This document shows positions 41,403 to 49,732 of a stretch of 64,000 nucleotides of DNA, piece by piece. The notes under the pieces are model-generated. The model had not been told where the DNA came from. It saw only the letters and a list, made by a program, of their open reading frames with translations, and searched no databases. Source of the DNA: Rhodothermales bacterium (lineage in GTDB: Bacteria; Bacteroidota; Rhodothermia; Rhodothermales; UBA10348); contig JANJTM010000038.1 in NCBI GenBank assembly GCA_024711125.1, forward strand, positions 124,001 through 188,000, given 5' to 3'. The position numbers were made by a program, and so were the translations under genes. Every line of letters starts with the position of its first letter. Within the stretch, counting starts at the first letter, position 1.

Positions 41403-41984
41403 TCAGGTGGTGGAGCCCGACAGGAACGACCGTACGAGCGCGATCGTTTCGCCGGCCGCCCGATCCAGGTCGTCGTTGACGACGACGGCGTCGAACCGGT
41501 CGCGGTAGGTCAGCTCGTAGCGTACACGCTCCAGGCGGGTTTCGAGGTCGGCCGGCGTCTCGGTTCCGCGCAAACGCAGCCGGGATTCGAGGATCCCGTA
41601 GCTGGGAGGGCTGATGAAGACCACGAAGGCGTCCGCTCCGAAAACCCGCTTGACGGAGGTAGCGCCCCGAACGTCGACGTCGAGAAGGACCGGCGCGTCG
41701 GTCGAGGACCGTTCGACCTCCTCGACGAGCGTGCCGTACCAGCGGCCGGGGTAGACCTCCTCGCATTCGACGAAGGCGTCGTCGGCGACCCGGCGGCGAA
41801 AGGTGGCCTCGTCGAGGAAATGATACTCCCGTCCGTCCCGCTCCCCGGGGCGGGGCGGGCGCGTGGTCGCCGACACCGAAAAGCGCATCGACGGAAAGGC
41901 GGCGAGCAGTCGCGCCGCCACGGAGCTCTTCCCGGCTCCCGACGGGGCCGTCACCACGACGATGCGCGGTCCCTTACTCGACAT
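41403..41984 (-). CDS. gmk: Guanylate kinase
   Basis: 193 aa. P-loop VVTAPSGAGKSSVAARLL, GMP-binding SATTRPPRPGERDGREYHFL and VECEEVYPGRWYGT, then LLDVDVRGATSVKRVF, all conserved. Phosphorylates GMP to GDP. It overlaps yicC by 11 bp and precedes coaBC by 8 bp, so yicC-gmk-coaBC is an operon. Confidence 0.95.
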   Translation of the reverse strand: MSSKGPRIVVVTAPSGAGKSSVAARLLAAFPSMRFSVSATTRPPRPGERDGREYHFLDEATFRRRVADDAFVECEEVYPGRWYGTLVEEVERSSTDAPVLLDVDVRGATSVKRVFGADAFVVFISPPSYGILESRLRLRGTETPADLETRLERVRYELTYRDRFDAVVVNDDLDRAAGETIALVRSFLSGSTT

Positions 41985-42858
41985 TCTCGATCTGCTCCTT
42001 GATCTTCTCGAGGTCCTCCTTCATCGCGATGACGACGTGGGCCACCTCGGCGTCGTTCGCCTTGGATCCGATCGTGTTGACCTCGCGGTTCATCTCCTGC
42101 GAGAGGAAGTTCAGCTTGCGTCCGACCGCCTCGGGCGTGTCGAGCGCCTGCCGGAAGAGGTCGAGGTGGGACCGCAGGCGCACGCACTCCTCGGTGACGT
42201 CGATGCGGTCGGCGATGTAGGCCATCTCCTGTTCCAGGCGCTCCGGGTTGACGCGGGCGTCCTGGAGCAGGTCCTCGAGCCGCTGCCGGAGCCGGTCCCG
42301 GATTTCCGGAAGGCGGAGCGGAACGCGGGCCTCGACCACGGCGAGGGAGGCCTCGATGCGGTCGATCCGCCCGAGCAGCTCGGTGCGCAGCGCCAGGCCC
42401 TCCTGACGGCGCATGGCCGACAGGGCCTCGAGCCCGGCCTGCACGGCCCGGCGGACGGCAGCCCAGGCGTGCTCGCCCGCGTCGGGATCCTCGGGTCTCG
42501 GCACGAAGAGGTCCGGGAAGCGCAGCAGGTGGTCGAGTTCGAACGGCACATCCTCGAGCCCGGCGGCCTCCCGGATTTCGTCCAGGGCCCGCCGGTAGGT
42601 TCGCACGGCGTCGGGGTCGACGGTGACGGAGCGCTCGCTCCGGGACGCCGAATCGAGCTGCACGCTCACCGAGACGCGTCCGCGGGACACGGCGTCCTTC
42701 ACGAGGCGCTGGACCTCGGTGTCCCGTTCGGCGACCTCGCGCGGAAGGCGGGTCGAGACCTCGCAGAAGCGGGAGTTGACCGAGCGCAGCTCGACGGTGG
42801 CGACGAAGCCGCCGGCTTCGGCCTGGGCGCGGCCGAAGCCGGTCATGCTGGCGATCAT
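41974..42858 (-). CDS. yicC: YicC family endoribonuclease
   Basis: 294 aa. MIASMTGFGRAQ, VELRSVNSRFCEVSTRLPRE and the C-terminal FLSQEMNREVNTIGSKANDAEVAHVVIAMKEDLEKIKEQIENVE are the family hallmarks (YicC N and DUF1732). E. coli YicC cleaves RNA and acts in small-RNA turnover. First gene of the yicC-gmk-coaBC run; upstream lies the gene-poor repeat region. Confidence 0.92.
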   Translation of the reverse strand: MIASMTGFGRAQAEAGGFVATVELRSVNSRFCEVSTRLPREVAERDTEVQRLVKDAVSRGRVSVSVQLDSASRSERSVTVDPDAVRTYRRALDEIREAAGLEDVPFELDHLLRFPDLFVPRPEDPDAGEHAWAAVRRAVQAGLEALSAMRRQEGLALRTELLGRIDRIEASLAVVEARVPLRLPEIRDRLRQRLEDLLQDARVNPERLEQEMAYIADRIDVTEECVRLRSHLDLFRQALDTPEAVGRKLNFLSQEMNREVNTIGSKANDAEVAHVVIAMKEDLEKIKEQIENVE

Positions 42859-43003
42859 GGGGATCGGGGTTCGTGCGAGGAAAGGGAAGTGCCCAAAATA
42901 CGCCCGTTGCGGAACGGGGACCCGTCAGCGGGTGCGGAAGTCGCCGAGTAAGGCGCCGATCCGTCGGAGCAGGTCGAGCGTGCGGGCGTCCGGGGGTCGG
43001 CGG

Positions 43004-43163
43004 GGGGACATCGCTGCGCTCGTCCCCTGGGGCGGGACCGGGCGTCGGCGGGTCGCATCGCTTCGCTCGCTCCTGTGCGGGGTCGGGCCTCGGCGTGGGG
43101 ACATCGCTGCGCTCGTCCCCTTCGACTGGGCCTCGGCGTGGGGACATCGCTGCGCTCGTCCCC
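43004..43163. repeat. Three copies of a 24-bp imperfect palindrome
   Basis: Identical 24-mers start at 43004, 43097 and 43140 (GGGGACATCGCTGCG..., ending CTCGTCCCC). Each has GGGGAC/GTCCCC arms. The last two are also preceded by the same CCTCGGCGTG, giving a 43-bp period. A degenerate fourth copy (TCGCATCGCTTCGCTCGC) lies near 43052. The surrounding 42859-43265 holds no plausible gene. Confidence 0.8.
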
Positions 43164-43265
43164 TGGGAGGTGGCGGGAGGGATTACGCCTGGGGCGTGGA
43201 TCCCGGGGTGGGGGGACCTTACATCGAATCTCCCGTTGCGCGGGCCCCTGGAGGGGGCCTGTCGC

Positions 43266-43318
43266 GCTCCGAGGGAGGGCACTACGCGAGCGAGCTCGCT
43301 CCGGCCCTCCCTCGGAGC
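43266..43318. repeat. Large inverted repeat, 15-bp arms
   Basis: GCTCCGAGGGAGGGC (43266-43280) and GCCCTCCCTCGGAGC (43304-43318) pair perfectly around a 23-nt loop that itself contains GAGCGAGCTCGCTC. It may end transcripts from either side or be a repeat family member. Confidence 0.7.
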
Positions 43319-43319
43319 A

Positions 43320-43357
43320 CGAACGCCCGCTGCGCGGGCGCGCGCAGCGGGCGTTCG
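43320..43357 (-). terminator. Perfect 17-bp hairpin downstream of tRNA-Ser
   Basis: CGAACGCCCGCTGCGCG and CGCGCAGCGGGCGTTCG pair without mismatch around the loop GGCG, 3 bp beyond the tRNA-Ser 3' end in its direction of transcription. There is no clear U-run, so it may act as a processing or stabilising structure rather than a strong intrinsic terminator. Confidence 0.55.
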
Positions 43358-43360
43358 ATG

Positions 43361-43448
43361 CGGAGAGGGAGGGATTCGAACCCTCGGTACCGGGTTACGG
43401 TACACACGCTTTCCAGGCGTGCCCCTTCAGCCACTCGGGCACCTCTCC
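43361..43448 (-). tRNA. tRNA-Ser (GGA)
   Basis: 88 nt type II tRNA. Acceptor GGAGAGG pairs with CCTCTCC, discriminator G. D-arm GCCCGAGTGGCTGAAGGGGC, anticodon stem CACGC/GCGTG around CTGGAAA giving GGA, long variable arm, T-arm GAGGG-TTCGAAT-CCCTC. CCA is not encoded. Confidence 0.96.
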
Positions 43449-43555
43449 GGCTTGCCCCCGCGAGGGGGCGGGGGCTGTCGAATGCACCACGGCGGGCCAG
43501 GTTTCTCCGGGGCGGGCTCGACGGGAGCGCAACCGGAGGACGGGCCCGGCCGGGG

Positions 43556-44125
43556 TCAGACTTCCATGATTTCGGCCTCCTTGTGCTGGAGGAGCGAGTC
43601 GATCTTGTGGATGTAGTCGTCGGTCATCTTCTGGAGGAGGTCCTCGGCCTCGAAGCGCATGTCCTCGGGCAGGCCTTCCTCCTTCTGCATGTCCTTGATA
43701 TGGTCCTTCGAGTGCCGGCGCACGTTGCGCACGGCGATCTTGGCGTCCTCGCCGCGCGTCTTCGCCCCCTTCACCAGGTCGCGCCGCCGTTCCTCGGAAA
43801 GCGGGGGCACCGGAAGGCGGATGAAGGAACCGTCGTTGGACGGGTTGAGGCCGAGGTTGGCGGCCTGGATGGCCTTCTCGACGTCATTGAGCACGGACCG
43901 ATCCCACGGCTGCACGACGATGAGGTCGGGCTGCGGCGCCGAGATCGAGGCCATCTGGGCGAGCGGAGTGTGCGTGCCGTAGTAGTCCACCCGCACGTTT
44001 TCCAGCATCGCGGGCGATGCCCGTCCCGCCCGGATGGCGCGGAGGTCCTGCCGGAGGTGTTCGACCGTCTTGTCCATGTGGTCCTTCGCTTCGTCGAGGA
44101 CCATCTGCAGGCTTTCGTGGAGCAT
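43556..44125 (-). CDS. frr: Ribosome recycling factor
   Basis: 189 aa. HMDKTVEHLRQDLRAIRAGRASPAMLENVRVDYYG, GLNPSNDGSFIRLPVPPLSEERRRDLVKGAK and the C-terminal KIDSLLQHKEAEIMEV are RRF signatures. It splits post-termination ribosomes with EF-G. Start MLHESLQMVLDEAK is used; the gene is 17 bp after pyrH. Confidence 0.95.
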   Translation of the reverse strand: MLHESLQMVLDEAKDHMDKTVEHLRQDLRAIRAGRASPAMLENVRVDYYGTHTPLAQMASISAPQPDLIVVQPWDRSVLNDVEKAIQAANLGLNPSNDGSFIRLPVPPLSEERRRDLVKGAKTRGEDAKIAVRNVRRHSKDHIKDMQKEEGLPEDMRFEAEDLLQKMTDDYIHKIDSLLQHKEAEIMEV

Positions 44126-44142
44126 GGTGGTGCGGACTCGGT

Positions 44143-44907
44143 TCAGGCGCTTGCGGGAACGGCGGCCGAGTCCCAGTGGACGAGGGATCCGACGGGCTCT
44201 CCCTTGAGCAGGCGCAGCAGGTTTCCGGGTTCGTTGAAGTTGAAGACGACGATGCGCAGCGACGATTCGCGGCACAGCGTGAACGCGGTCAGGTCCATCA
44301 CGCGCAGGTCCCGGGCAATGACCTCATTTCCGTGGATGGACTCGAAACGCGTAGCGGACGGGTCCTTTTCCGGATCGGCGGTGAATATCCCGTCGACGCG
44401 CGTGCCTTTCAGCAGCACGTCGGCGTCGATTTCGAGGGCGCGGAGCGCCGCGGCGGTGTCCGTCGTGAAGTACGGGTTGCCCGTTCCCGATCCGAAGATC
44501 ACGACGCGGCCCTTTTCGAGATGGCGGATCGCGCGTCGCCGGATGAACGGCTCGGCGATCTGTTCCATCTTGATGCTGGACTGGAGGCGGGTCTTGAGAC
44601 CGGCCTGCTCGAGCGCGTCCTGCAGGGCCATGGCGTTGATCATGGTCGCCAGCATGCCCATGTAGTCGCCGTGGGCGCGCGTCATTCCCCCGTGTGCGTT
44701 TCCGACCCCCCGGAAGATGTTGCCCCCTCCGATCACGACGGCGACCTCGGCCCCGGCGTGTACCGCCGAACGGATCTCGGCGGCGTAGCTCGCAAGCACG
44801 TCCTGGTCGATTCCGAACTCCCGGGAGCCCATGAGCGACTCGCCGCTCAGCTTGAGCAGGATGCGGCGGTACCGGAGCGGACCGTCGACGGGTAGGGTGT
44901 CGGCCAT
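44143..44907 (-). CDS. pyrH: UMP kinase
   Basis: 254 aa. [70 protein letters not shown] and [19 protein letters not shown] match bacterial hexameric UMP kinase. It makes UDP for nucleotide synthesis. frr follows directly. A promoter candidate and the tsf terminator lie upstream, so pyrH-frr looks like its own unit. Confidence 0.96.
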   Translation of the reverse strand: MADTLPVDGPLRYRRILLKLSGESLMGSREFGIDQDVLASYAAEIRSAVHAGAEVAVVIGGGNIFRGVGNAHGGMTRAHGDYMGMLATMINAMALQDALEQAGLKTRLQSSIKMEQIAEPFIRRRAIRHLEKGRVVIFGSGTGNPYFTTDTAAALRALEIDADVLLKGTRVDGIFTADPEKDPSATRFESIHGNEVIARDLRVMDLTAFTLCRESSLRIVVFNFNEPGNLLRLLKGEPVGSLVHWDSAAVPASA

Positions 44908-44931
44908 GGGGATGGGGAACGGGGTTCCGGC

Positions 44932-44960
44932 AATCTACGCGGTCCGATGGGGCCGTTCAA
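44932..44960 (-). promoter_or_regulatory. Promoter candidate for pyrH-frr
   Basis: On the minus strand TTGAAC and TAGATT are 17 bp apart, with the -10 element 24 bp before the pyrH start and after the tsf terminator. Confidence 0.5.
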
Positions 44961-45026
44961 TCGACTCCCGACGGGGCCAAGGGCTCCCGTAGGCGGGATT
45001 CCCCTGCGATTCACGACGGAAACCCG

Positions 45027-45062
45027 AAAAAACGGGCGCGCCGGCCCACCGGCGCGCCCGTT
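45027..45062 (-). terminator. Intrinsic terminator after rpsB-tsf
   Basis: AACGGGCGCGCCGG and CCGGCGCGCCCGTT form a perfect 14-bp stem with a 4-nt loop; in the minus direction it ends in a T-run (TTTTTT). It begins 19 bp past the tsf stop. Confidence 0.9.
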
Positions 45063-45080
45063 TCCTGGATGCGGAAGGGC

Positions 45081-45911
45081 TCAGTCGCCCAGCGCGAAGC
45101 GGACGAACGTGCGAACGTCGGCCTTGGCCGCCTGCAGCATGGCCGAGACCGTCTGGGACGAGTCCTTGACGAACGGCTGTTCCAGGAGAACGTTGTCCTT
45201 GAAGTAGCGATCGAGCTTGCCCTGGGCGATGCGCTCGACGATCTGCTCCGGCTTGCCTTCGTTGCGTGCGACTTCCCGGCCGATCTCGAGTTCGTGCTGC
45301 TGGATCTCCTGCGGAACCTCTTCCCGCCGGGTGGCGACCGGATTCATGGCGGCAACCTGCATCGCGACGTCCCGACCGGCAGCGACGACGTCGCCGGAAC
45401 CGGTCGCATGCACCAGCACGCCGAGACGGGCGCCCGGGTGGATGTAGGCCACGACTTCGCCTTCGGTCACGGAGAGCACGGCGTGACGACGAACGTCGAT
45501 CTTCTCGCCGATCTTGCCCGTCATGTCGGTAAGCGACTGTTCGATCGTGCGTCCGCCCTCGAGCGTGAGTGCGAGCAGCGAATCCCGATCGGAAGGCCGG
45601 GCCGAAAGGACCAGGTCGGCGATCGACTGGGCATACGACTGGAATTCGTCGTTACGCGCAACGAAATCGGTCTCGCAGTTCACCTCGACGAGGATCGCCG
45701 TCTTCGCGTCGCCCGTGGCGGCGGTGGCGATGATCCCCTCCTTGGCCTCGCGGTCGGCGCGCTTGGCGGCGACCTTCTGGCCCTTGACGCGCAGGATGTC
45801 GATGGCGGCTTCGAAATCACCGTTGGACTCCTCGAGCGCCCGCTTGCAGTCCATCATGCCGACACCCGTGATGTCGCGCAGTTTCTTGACGTCTCCGGCT
45901 GAAATGCTCAT
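45081..45911 (-). CDS. tsf: Translation elongation factor Ts
   Basis: 276 aa. MSISAGDVKKLRDITGVGMMDCKRALEE is the EF-Ts N-terminal UBA-like domain, and VEVNCETDFVARND the core dimer motif. It exchanges GDP for GTP on EF-Tu. The track's longer frame reads through the gap to rpsB and is rejected. The gene is 103 bp after rpsB and followed by a strong terminator. Confidence 0.96.
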   Translation of the reverse strand: MSISAGDVKKLRDITGVGMMDCKRALEESNGDFEAAIDILRVKGQKVAAKRADREAKEGIIATAATGDAKTAILVEVNCETDFVARNDEFQSYAQSIADLVLSARPSDRDSLLALTLEGGRTIEQSLTDMTGKIGEKIDVRRHAVLSVTEGEVVAYIHPGARLGVLVHATGSGDVVAAGRDVAMQVAAMNPVATRREEVPQEIQQHELEIGREVARNEGKPEQIVERIAQGKLDRYFKDNVLLEQPFVKDSSQTVSAMLQAAKADVRTFVRFALGD

Positions 45912-46014
45912 GGCAATGGCAGGTTGTCCGGACGGGCGAGCCCCGCTCGACCGTCCGGAGGGTCTGTGTTGGGAGGCAGGACGGCCGCAGGCACCCCGGG
46001 CCGACCCGTGCGAC

Positions 46015-46794
46015 TCAGTCCTCGTCTTCGGACTCGTCGTGGGCCTCTTCGGCGCGGCGCTCTTCGGCGGCCGCAGCCGTGGTTTCATGTACGTCCTTCT
46101 CCTTGTCGCCTTCCGAGACGGCCCGGGCGATCACCGCGGTGATCAGCTCGATCGAGCGCTGGGCGTCGTCGTTGGCCGGGATCGGAAAGTCGACCTGGTC
46201 GGGGTCGCAGTTCGTGTCGACGAGCGCGACGATCGGGATACCGAGACGCTGCGCTTCCTGGACCGCGATGTGCTCGCGGTTGATGTCGACGACGAAGAGG
46301 GCGCCGGGAAGCCGGGCCATGTCCTTGATGCCGCCGAGCGTCTTTTCGCGCTTCGCGCGCTCGCGACGGCGCATCAGGCGCTCCTTCTTCTTGAGCTGGT
46401 CCATGGTGCCGTCCTCTTCCATGCGGACGAGGTCCTCCATGCGACGGATGCTCTTCTTGATCGTCGCGAAGTTGGTCAGCGTACCGCCGAGCCAGCGCTC
46501 GGTAACGTACGGAGAGCCGCACTCCACCGCGTACTTCTTGACGATGTCACGGGCCTGCTTCTTGGTGCCCGTGAACAGGACCTTGCGACCCCGCTTCGCA
46601 AACCGCGAAACCGCGTCGGCGGCGGCATCGAGGTAGGTCTGCGTCTGGTTGAGGTCGATGATGTGGATCCCGTTCCGCTCCATGAAGATGTAGGAGCGCA
46701 TCTTGGGATTCCAGCGGGACGTGAGGTGGCCGAAATGGGTACCCGCCTTCAGCAGGTCCTCGATTTCGACGCGATGCTGGGGCGTCGTGGTCAT
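46015..46794 (-). CDS. rpsB: Small ribosomal subunit protein uS2
   Basis: 259 aa. [49 protein letters not shown] and [28 protein letters not shown] are S2 signatures. The acidic C-terminal tail ([16 protein letters not shown]) is an extension. rpsB-tsf is the usual pair. It follows the terminator of rplM-rpsI. Confidence 0.96.
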   Translation of the reverse strand: MTTTPQHRVEIEDLLKAGTHFGHLTSRWNPKMRSYIFMERNGIHIIDLNQTQTYLDAAADAVSRFAKRGRKVLFTGTKKQARDIVKKYAVECGSPYVTERWLGGTLTNFATIKKSIRRMEDLVRMEEDGTMDQLKKKERLMRRRERAKREKTLGGIKDMARLPGALFVVDINREHIAVQEAQRLGIPIVALVDTNCDPDQVDFPIPANDDAQRSIELITAVIARAVSEGDKEKDVHETTAAAAEERRAEEAHDESEDED

Positions 46795-46886
46795 TATGTC
46801 GTTCGGGTTGGTCCGCTACGTCCGTCGCCTGGGAACCCCGAGCCGGAAACCGGCCACCCCGGGGACCCATCGGGTCGTATGCGAGA

Positions 46887-46916
46887 TGAAAACGGCGGCC
46901 GGACTGTCCGGCCGCC
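46887..46916 (-). terminator. Intrinsic terminator after rplM-rpsI
   Basis: GGCGGCCGGA and TCCGGCCGCC form a 10-bp stem with a 3-nt loop; the minus strand continues GTTTTC. It lies 13 bp past the rpsI stop. Confidence 0.8.
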
Positions 46917-46929
46917 GCCTGGCTCGAAA

Positions 46930-47325
46930 CTAGCGCTTCGAGAACTGGAACCGCTTGCGGGCCTTGGGCTGGCCGTACTTCTTGCGCTCGACCATGCGGG
47001 GGTCGCGCGTCAGGAAGCCGGCGTCGCGCAGCGGCTTGCGGTTTTCCTCGTTGTTCTCCACGAGCGCACGGGCAATGCCCATGCGGACGGCCTCGGCCTG
47101 TCCCGTGGGGCCGCCTCCGCGCACGTTCACGACCACGTCGAAGCGGTCCTGGGTGCCGGTGACGGCGAGGGGGGAAACGATGGCGCGGCGGCTCCACTCG
47201 AGAGGAAAGTAGTTCTCGAGGTCGCGGTGGTTGATGACCACCTTGCCGGTGCCGGGACGGAGGTATACGCGGGCGACCGAGGTCTTGCGTCGGCCGACGG
47301 CGTTCTGCTGTGCGGGTGCTGCCAT
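46930..47325 (-). CDS. rpsI: Small ribosomal subunit protein uS9
   Basis: 131 aa. [54 protein letters not shown] and the C-terminal [25 protein letters not shown] are S9; the basic tail reaches the ribosomal P site. Pairs with rplM, 25 bp upstream. Confidence 0.96.
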   Translation of the reverse strand: MAAPAQQNAVGRRKTSVARVYLRPGTGKVVINHRDLENYFPLEWSRRAIVSPLAVTGTQDRFDVVVNVRGGGPTGQAEAVRMGIARALVENNEENRKPLRDAGFLTRDPRMVERKKYGQPKARKRFQFSKR

Positions 47326-47350
47326 ACGGGAGGTAGGCGGAAAGGACGGA

Positions 47351-47794
47351 CTAGAGCGACAGCAGCTCGGGCTGCTGGGCTTCGTGCGGGTGCTCGGTGC
47401 CGGCGTACACCTTCAACTTCCTGAACATCTGCCGGCCGAGAGGACCCTTGGGGAGCATGCCCTTGATGGCATTCTCCACGATGAAGATCGGCTTGCGGTC
47501 GCGCATCTCGCGCGGCGTACGAAGGGTCACGCCCCCCGGATACCCGCTGTAGCTGAAGTACTCCTTGTCGTCCTCCTTCTTGCCGGTGAACCGCGCCTTG
47601 TCGGCGTTGATCACGATCACGAAGTCGCCGGTGTCCACGTGGGGCGTGAACGACGGCTTGTGCTTGCCCCGGAGGACAGACGCCACGTGCGAAGCGAGGC
47701 GGCCGACGACCTGGTTCTCGGCGTCGATCACGTACCACTTGCGCTCCACGTCGGCGGGGCGGGTACTGACCGTTTTGAATGAATTGACGTCCAT
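47351..47794 (-). CDS. rplM: Large ribosomal subunit protein uL13
   Basis: 147 aa. [57 protein letters not shown] and [36 protein letters not shown] are the L13 signatures. Start [15 protein letters not shown] is preferred; upstream residues in the track derive from the 5' leader. First gene of rplM-rpsI with a good promoter 80 bp upstream. Confidence 0.96.
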   Translation of the reverse strand: MDVNSFKTVSTRPADVERKWYVIDAENQVVGRLASHVASVLRGKHKPSFTPHVDTGDFVIVINADKARFTGKKEDDKEYFSYSGYPGGVTLRTPREMRDRKPIFIVENAIKGMLPKGPLGRQMFRKLKVYAGTEHPHEAQQPELLSL

Positions 47795-47874
47795 GCTGCT
47801 GGAGGGCCGGAACGGGGCATCCGGCGCGTGCTGCGGTGTGATTGCGACTCGTGGTGGGAAAGCCGCAGTCGTGC

Positions 47875-47903
47875 AAAATACGCACATCGCGGTCCGGGGT
47901 CAA
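47875..47903 (-). promoter_or_regulatory. Promoter of rplM-rpsI
   Basis: Minus strand TTGACC and TATTTT are 17 bp apart, giving a leader of about 75 nt before rplM. The rest of the 47795-48157 gap holds the divergent upstream region of the ECF sigma gene, with a GGTCCCGGGGG/CCCCGGGG-type GC hairpin near 48084-48110; nothing else is recognised. Confidence 0.65.
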
Positions 47904-48157
47904 CGGCGTGGGCCCTGCCGTGAGCCCTGGCGCGCTCGAAGGCCGCCGACGCGACCCCGGCAACGCGAACGTCTGCCACGCCCGGGCCTTCGGACGGTTT
48001 TCGAGGACTGCCCCAATTCCCGTATTCTTGACGAAGTGCCGTCCATCGGTCACAAACCGGTCGGCTCCCGGCTCCATTGGTCCCGGGGGTGGGCCCCGGG
48101 GGGACAGTCCGGTGACCGTCCCGAAGCCACCGCGTCACATCAACCATTGTTCCCATC

Positions 48158-48877
48158 GTGCGCCGCGTCTCCGATCTGCCCGAACTGGACGGTCTCGCGT
48201 CGAGGCTGCCGTTTCGTCTCGACGCGGTGGACGAAGCGGGAGCGGTCTTCGAGCGCTGGCTGCGCGCGCCGAACGACGCGGACGAGTACGTCGTGGCTCT
48301 GTGGACCTACTGCTACGTGCGCCGATACTTTCTCGTGCGATTCGCACGGGAGCCGTCCTTCACGGGCGGCGAACTGGAGCACGTCATCGACCAGGCCTAC
48401 GAACGGGTGGAGCGAGGCCGCTCGGACCTGCGCGAGCCGTCCCGATACGCCCGGTGGGTCGTGGTCGTGTGTCGCAACACGTATGTCAGCTTCGTGACCC
48501 GGCGAAGTCAGCCCATGGAACTGGACCGCGTGGCGGAACCCTCTGCGTCACCGGACGAGCTGGACGATTGGCACGAAAACGCCGGCCTCGCGTCGGCGGT
48601 GCGGTCGGCCGTGGAACGGCTTCCGCCCTTCCTTCGTCCCTATGCCGAGCAGCGGTTTCTCCACGGCGCCAACTACGAGGCGATCGCTTCGGCCATGGGC
48701 CGGGATCCGGCCACCGTGCGCGCCTACGCCCACAAGGCGCTGGCGCGACTCCGGGCCGACCGGCGCCTGGTCCGATGGCTGCGGGAATTCGCAGGTTATG
48801 AACCGCCCGCCCTGGAGTCAGAGGGGGCAACGTCGGCGTCGCGAACCGGAGCCGACAAAGCGAGAGAACGAAAATGA
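48158..48877 (+). CDS. ECF-type RNA polymerase sigma factor
   Basis: 239 aa from a GTG start. Region 2 lies in about residues 45-120 (ELEHVIDQAYERVERGR ... RYARWVVVVCRNTYVSFVTRR) and region 4 in 155-205 (AVERLPPFLRPYAEQRFLHGANYEAIASAMGRDPATVRAYAHKALARLR), with no region 3, as in ECF sigmas. It is divergent from rplM. The next gene overlaps its stop by 4 bp (ATGA), the usual arrangement for a sigma factor and its membrane regulator. Confidence 0.85.
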   Translation: MRRVSDLPELDGLASRLPFRLDAVDEAGAVFERWLRAPNDADEYVVALWTYCYVRRYFLVRFAREPSFTGGELEHVIDQAYERVERGRSDLREPSRYARWVVVVCRNTYVSFVTRRSQPMELDRVAEPSASPDELDDWHENAGLASAVRSAVERLPPFLRPYAEQRFLHGANYEAIASAMGRDPATVRAYAHKALARLRADRRLVRWLREFAGYEPPALESEGATSASRTGADKARERK

Positions 48878-49707
48878 ATCCTGGGAATACCGCGGAACGC
48901 GTACTCCTCGCGGCCCTGCTGCCCGATGAGGATCGCGCCGCCTGGCTTTCGGACGCCAACCCCGGCGGCCCCGGGAGGGCGGCGATCGAACGGCTGGAAA
49001 AGGGGCTCGCCGATGCCGGCCTCCGGCCGGATGCCTCGGAATCGACGATGGACACGCTCGCCGCCCACAGGAGCGGACTGCTCCCGGCGGAACGGCCCGC
49101 GTTCGATCGTCGTGTCGAGCAGCTCACGACCACGCTTCCCGACGCGGGCGACGTACTCGCGCGGTGGAGGGAGCGCTGCGAGCGCATGGCCGCGTTGGAC
49201 GCCTCGCTTCCCGCAGAGGCCCACTTCGAGCGATTGTCGGGTCGCTCGGCATCCCCCGGGCGTACGGCCGAGCCGGCCCGGGTCCATCGACTCTGGCCGG
49301 TCCGGTGGTGGGCGGCCGCGGCGGTCGTCGTGACGCTCGGTGCGGCGGGCGCGATCGGACGGGTCAGCGAAGACGAGGACGCGAGGGCCGCGTGGCGATC
49401 CGTCGAAGCGCGAATCGACATGCGAACCCGGGGGCCCCAGGCCGCGTCCGACTTCGGATCGTGGACCCAAAGGGCGCTCGGCAGCCGCTCGTTGCGTCTC
49501 GGACTGTGGCCGGTCTACGACCGGGACGCCTTGGACGCCCTCGAACGGGACGTCCTGGAGTCCGAGGACGGCTCGCCGGAAAGCCTGCTCCTGCTGGGCG
49601 AACTCCGCCTCATGCGGGGCGAGCGCGAAGCGGGCCTGGTTGCGCTTCGTGCCGCCGCCGGGGCGGGCAACGAACAGGCCCGGGTGCTGCTCGGTCGCGT
49701 CGAATGA
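48874..49707 (+). CDS. Putative anti-sigma-like single-pass membrane protein
   Basis: 277 aa, translationally coupled to the ECF sigma gene. A cytoplasmic N-terminal region of about 145 residues is followed by one helix (WWAAAAVVVTLGAAGAIG) and an extracytoplasmic part of about 110 residues ending in a TPR-like helix pair (SPESLLLLGELRLMRGEREAGLVALRAAAGAGNEQARVLL). It has no HxxxCxxC zinc motif of ZAS anti-sigma factors. The anti-sigma role is inferred only from gene order and topology. Confidence 0.6.
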   Translation: MNPGNTAERVLLAALLPDEDRAAWLSDANPGGPGRAAIERLEKGLADAGLRPDASESTMDTLAAHRSGLLPAERPAFDRRVEQLTTTLPDAGDVLARWRERCERMAALDASLPAEAHFERLSGRSASPGRTAEPARVHRLWPVRWWAAAAVVVTLGAAGAIGRVSEDEDARAAWRSVEARIDMRTRGPQAASDFGSWTQRALGSRSLRLGLWPVYDRDALDALERDVLESEDGSPESLLLLGELRLMRGEREAGLVALRAAAGAGNEQARVLLGRVE

Positions 49708-49715
49708 GCGGAATC

Positions 49716-49731
49716 CGGGGCCACGGCCCCG
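49716..49731. terminator. Hairpin between convergent genes
   Basis: CGGGGCC-AC-GGCCCCG is a perfect 7-bp stem in the 25-bp gap between the membrane protein stop and the dnaN stop. There is no U-run, so activity is uncertain. Confidence 0.4.
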
Positions 49732-49732
49732 A

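Noticed and set aside
43004-43163. CRISPR array
   Set aside because: Copies are palindromic but spaced irregularly (93 and 43 bp), flanks are partly shared, and no cas genes are present.
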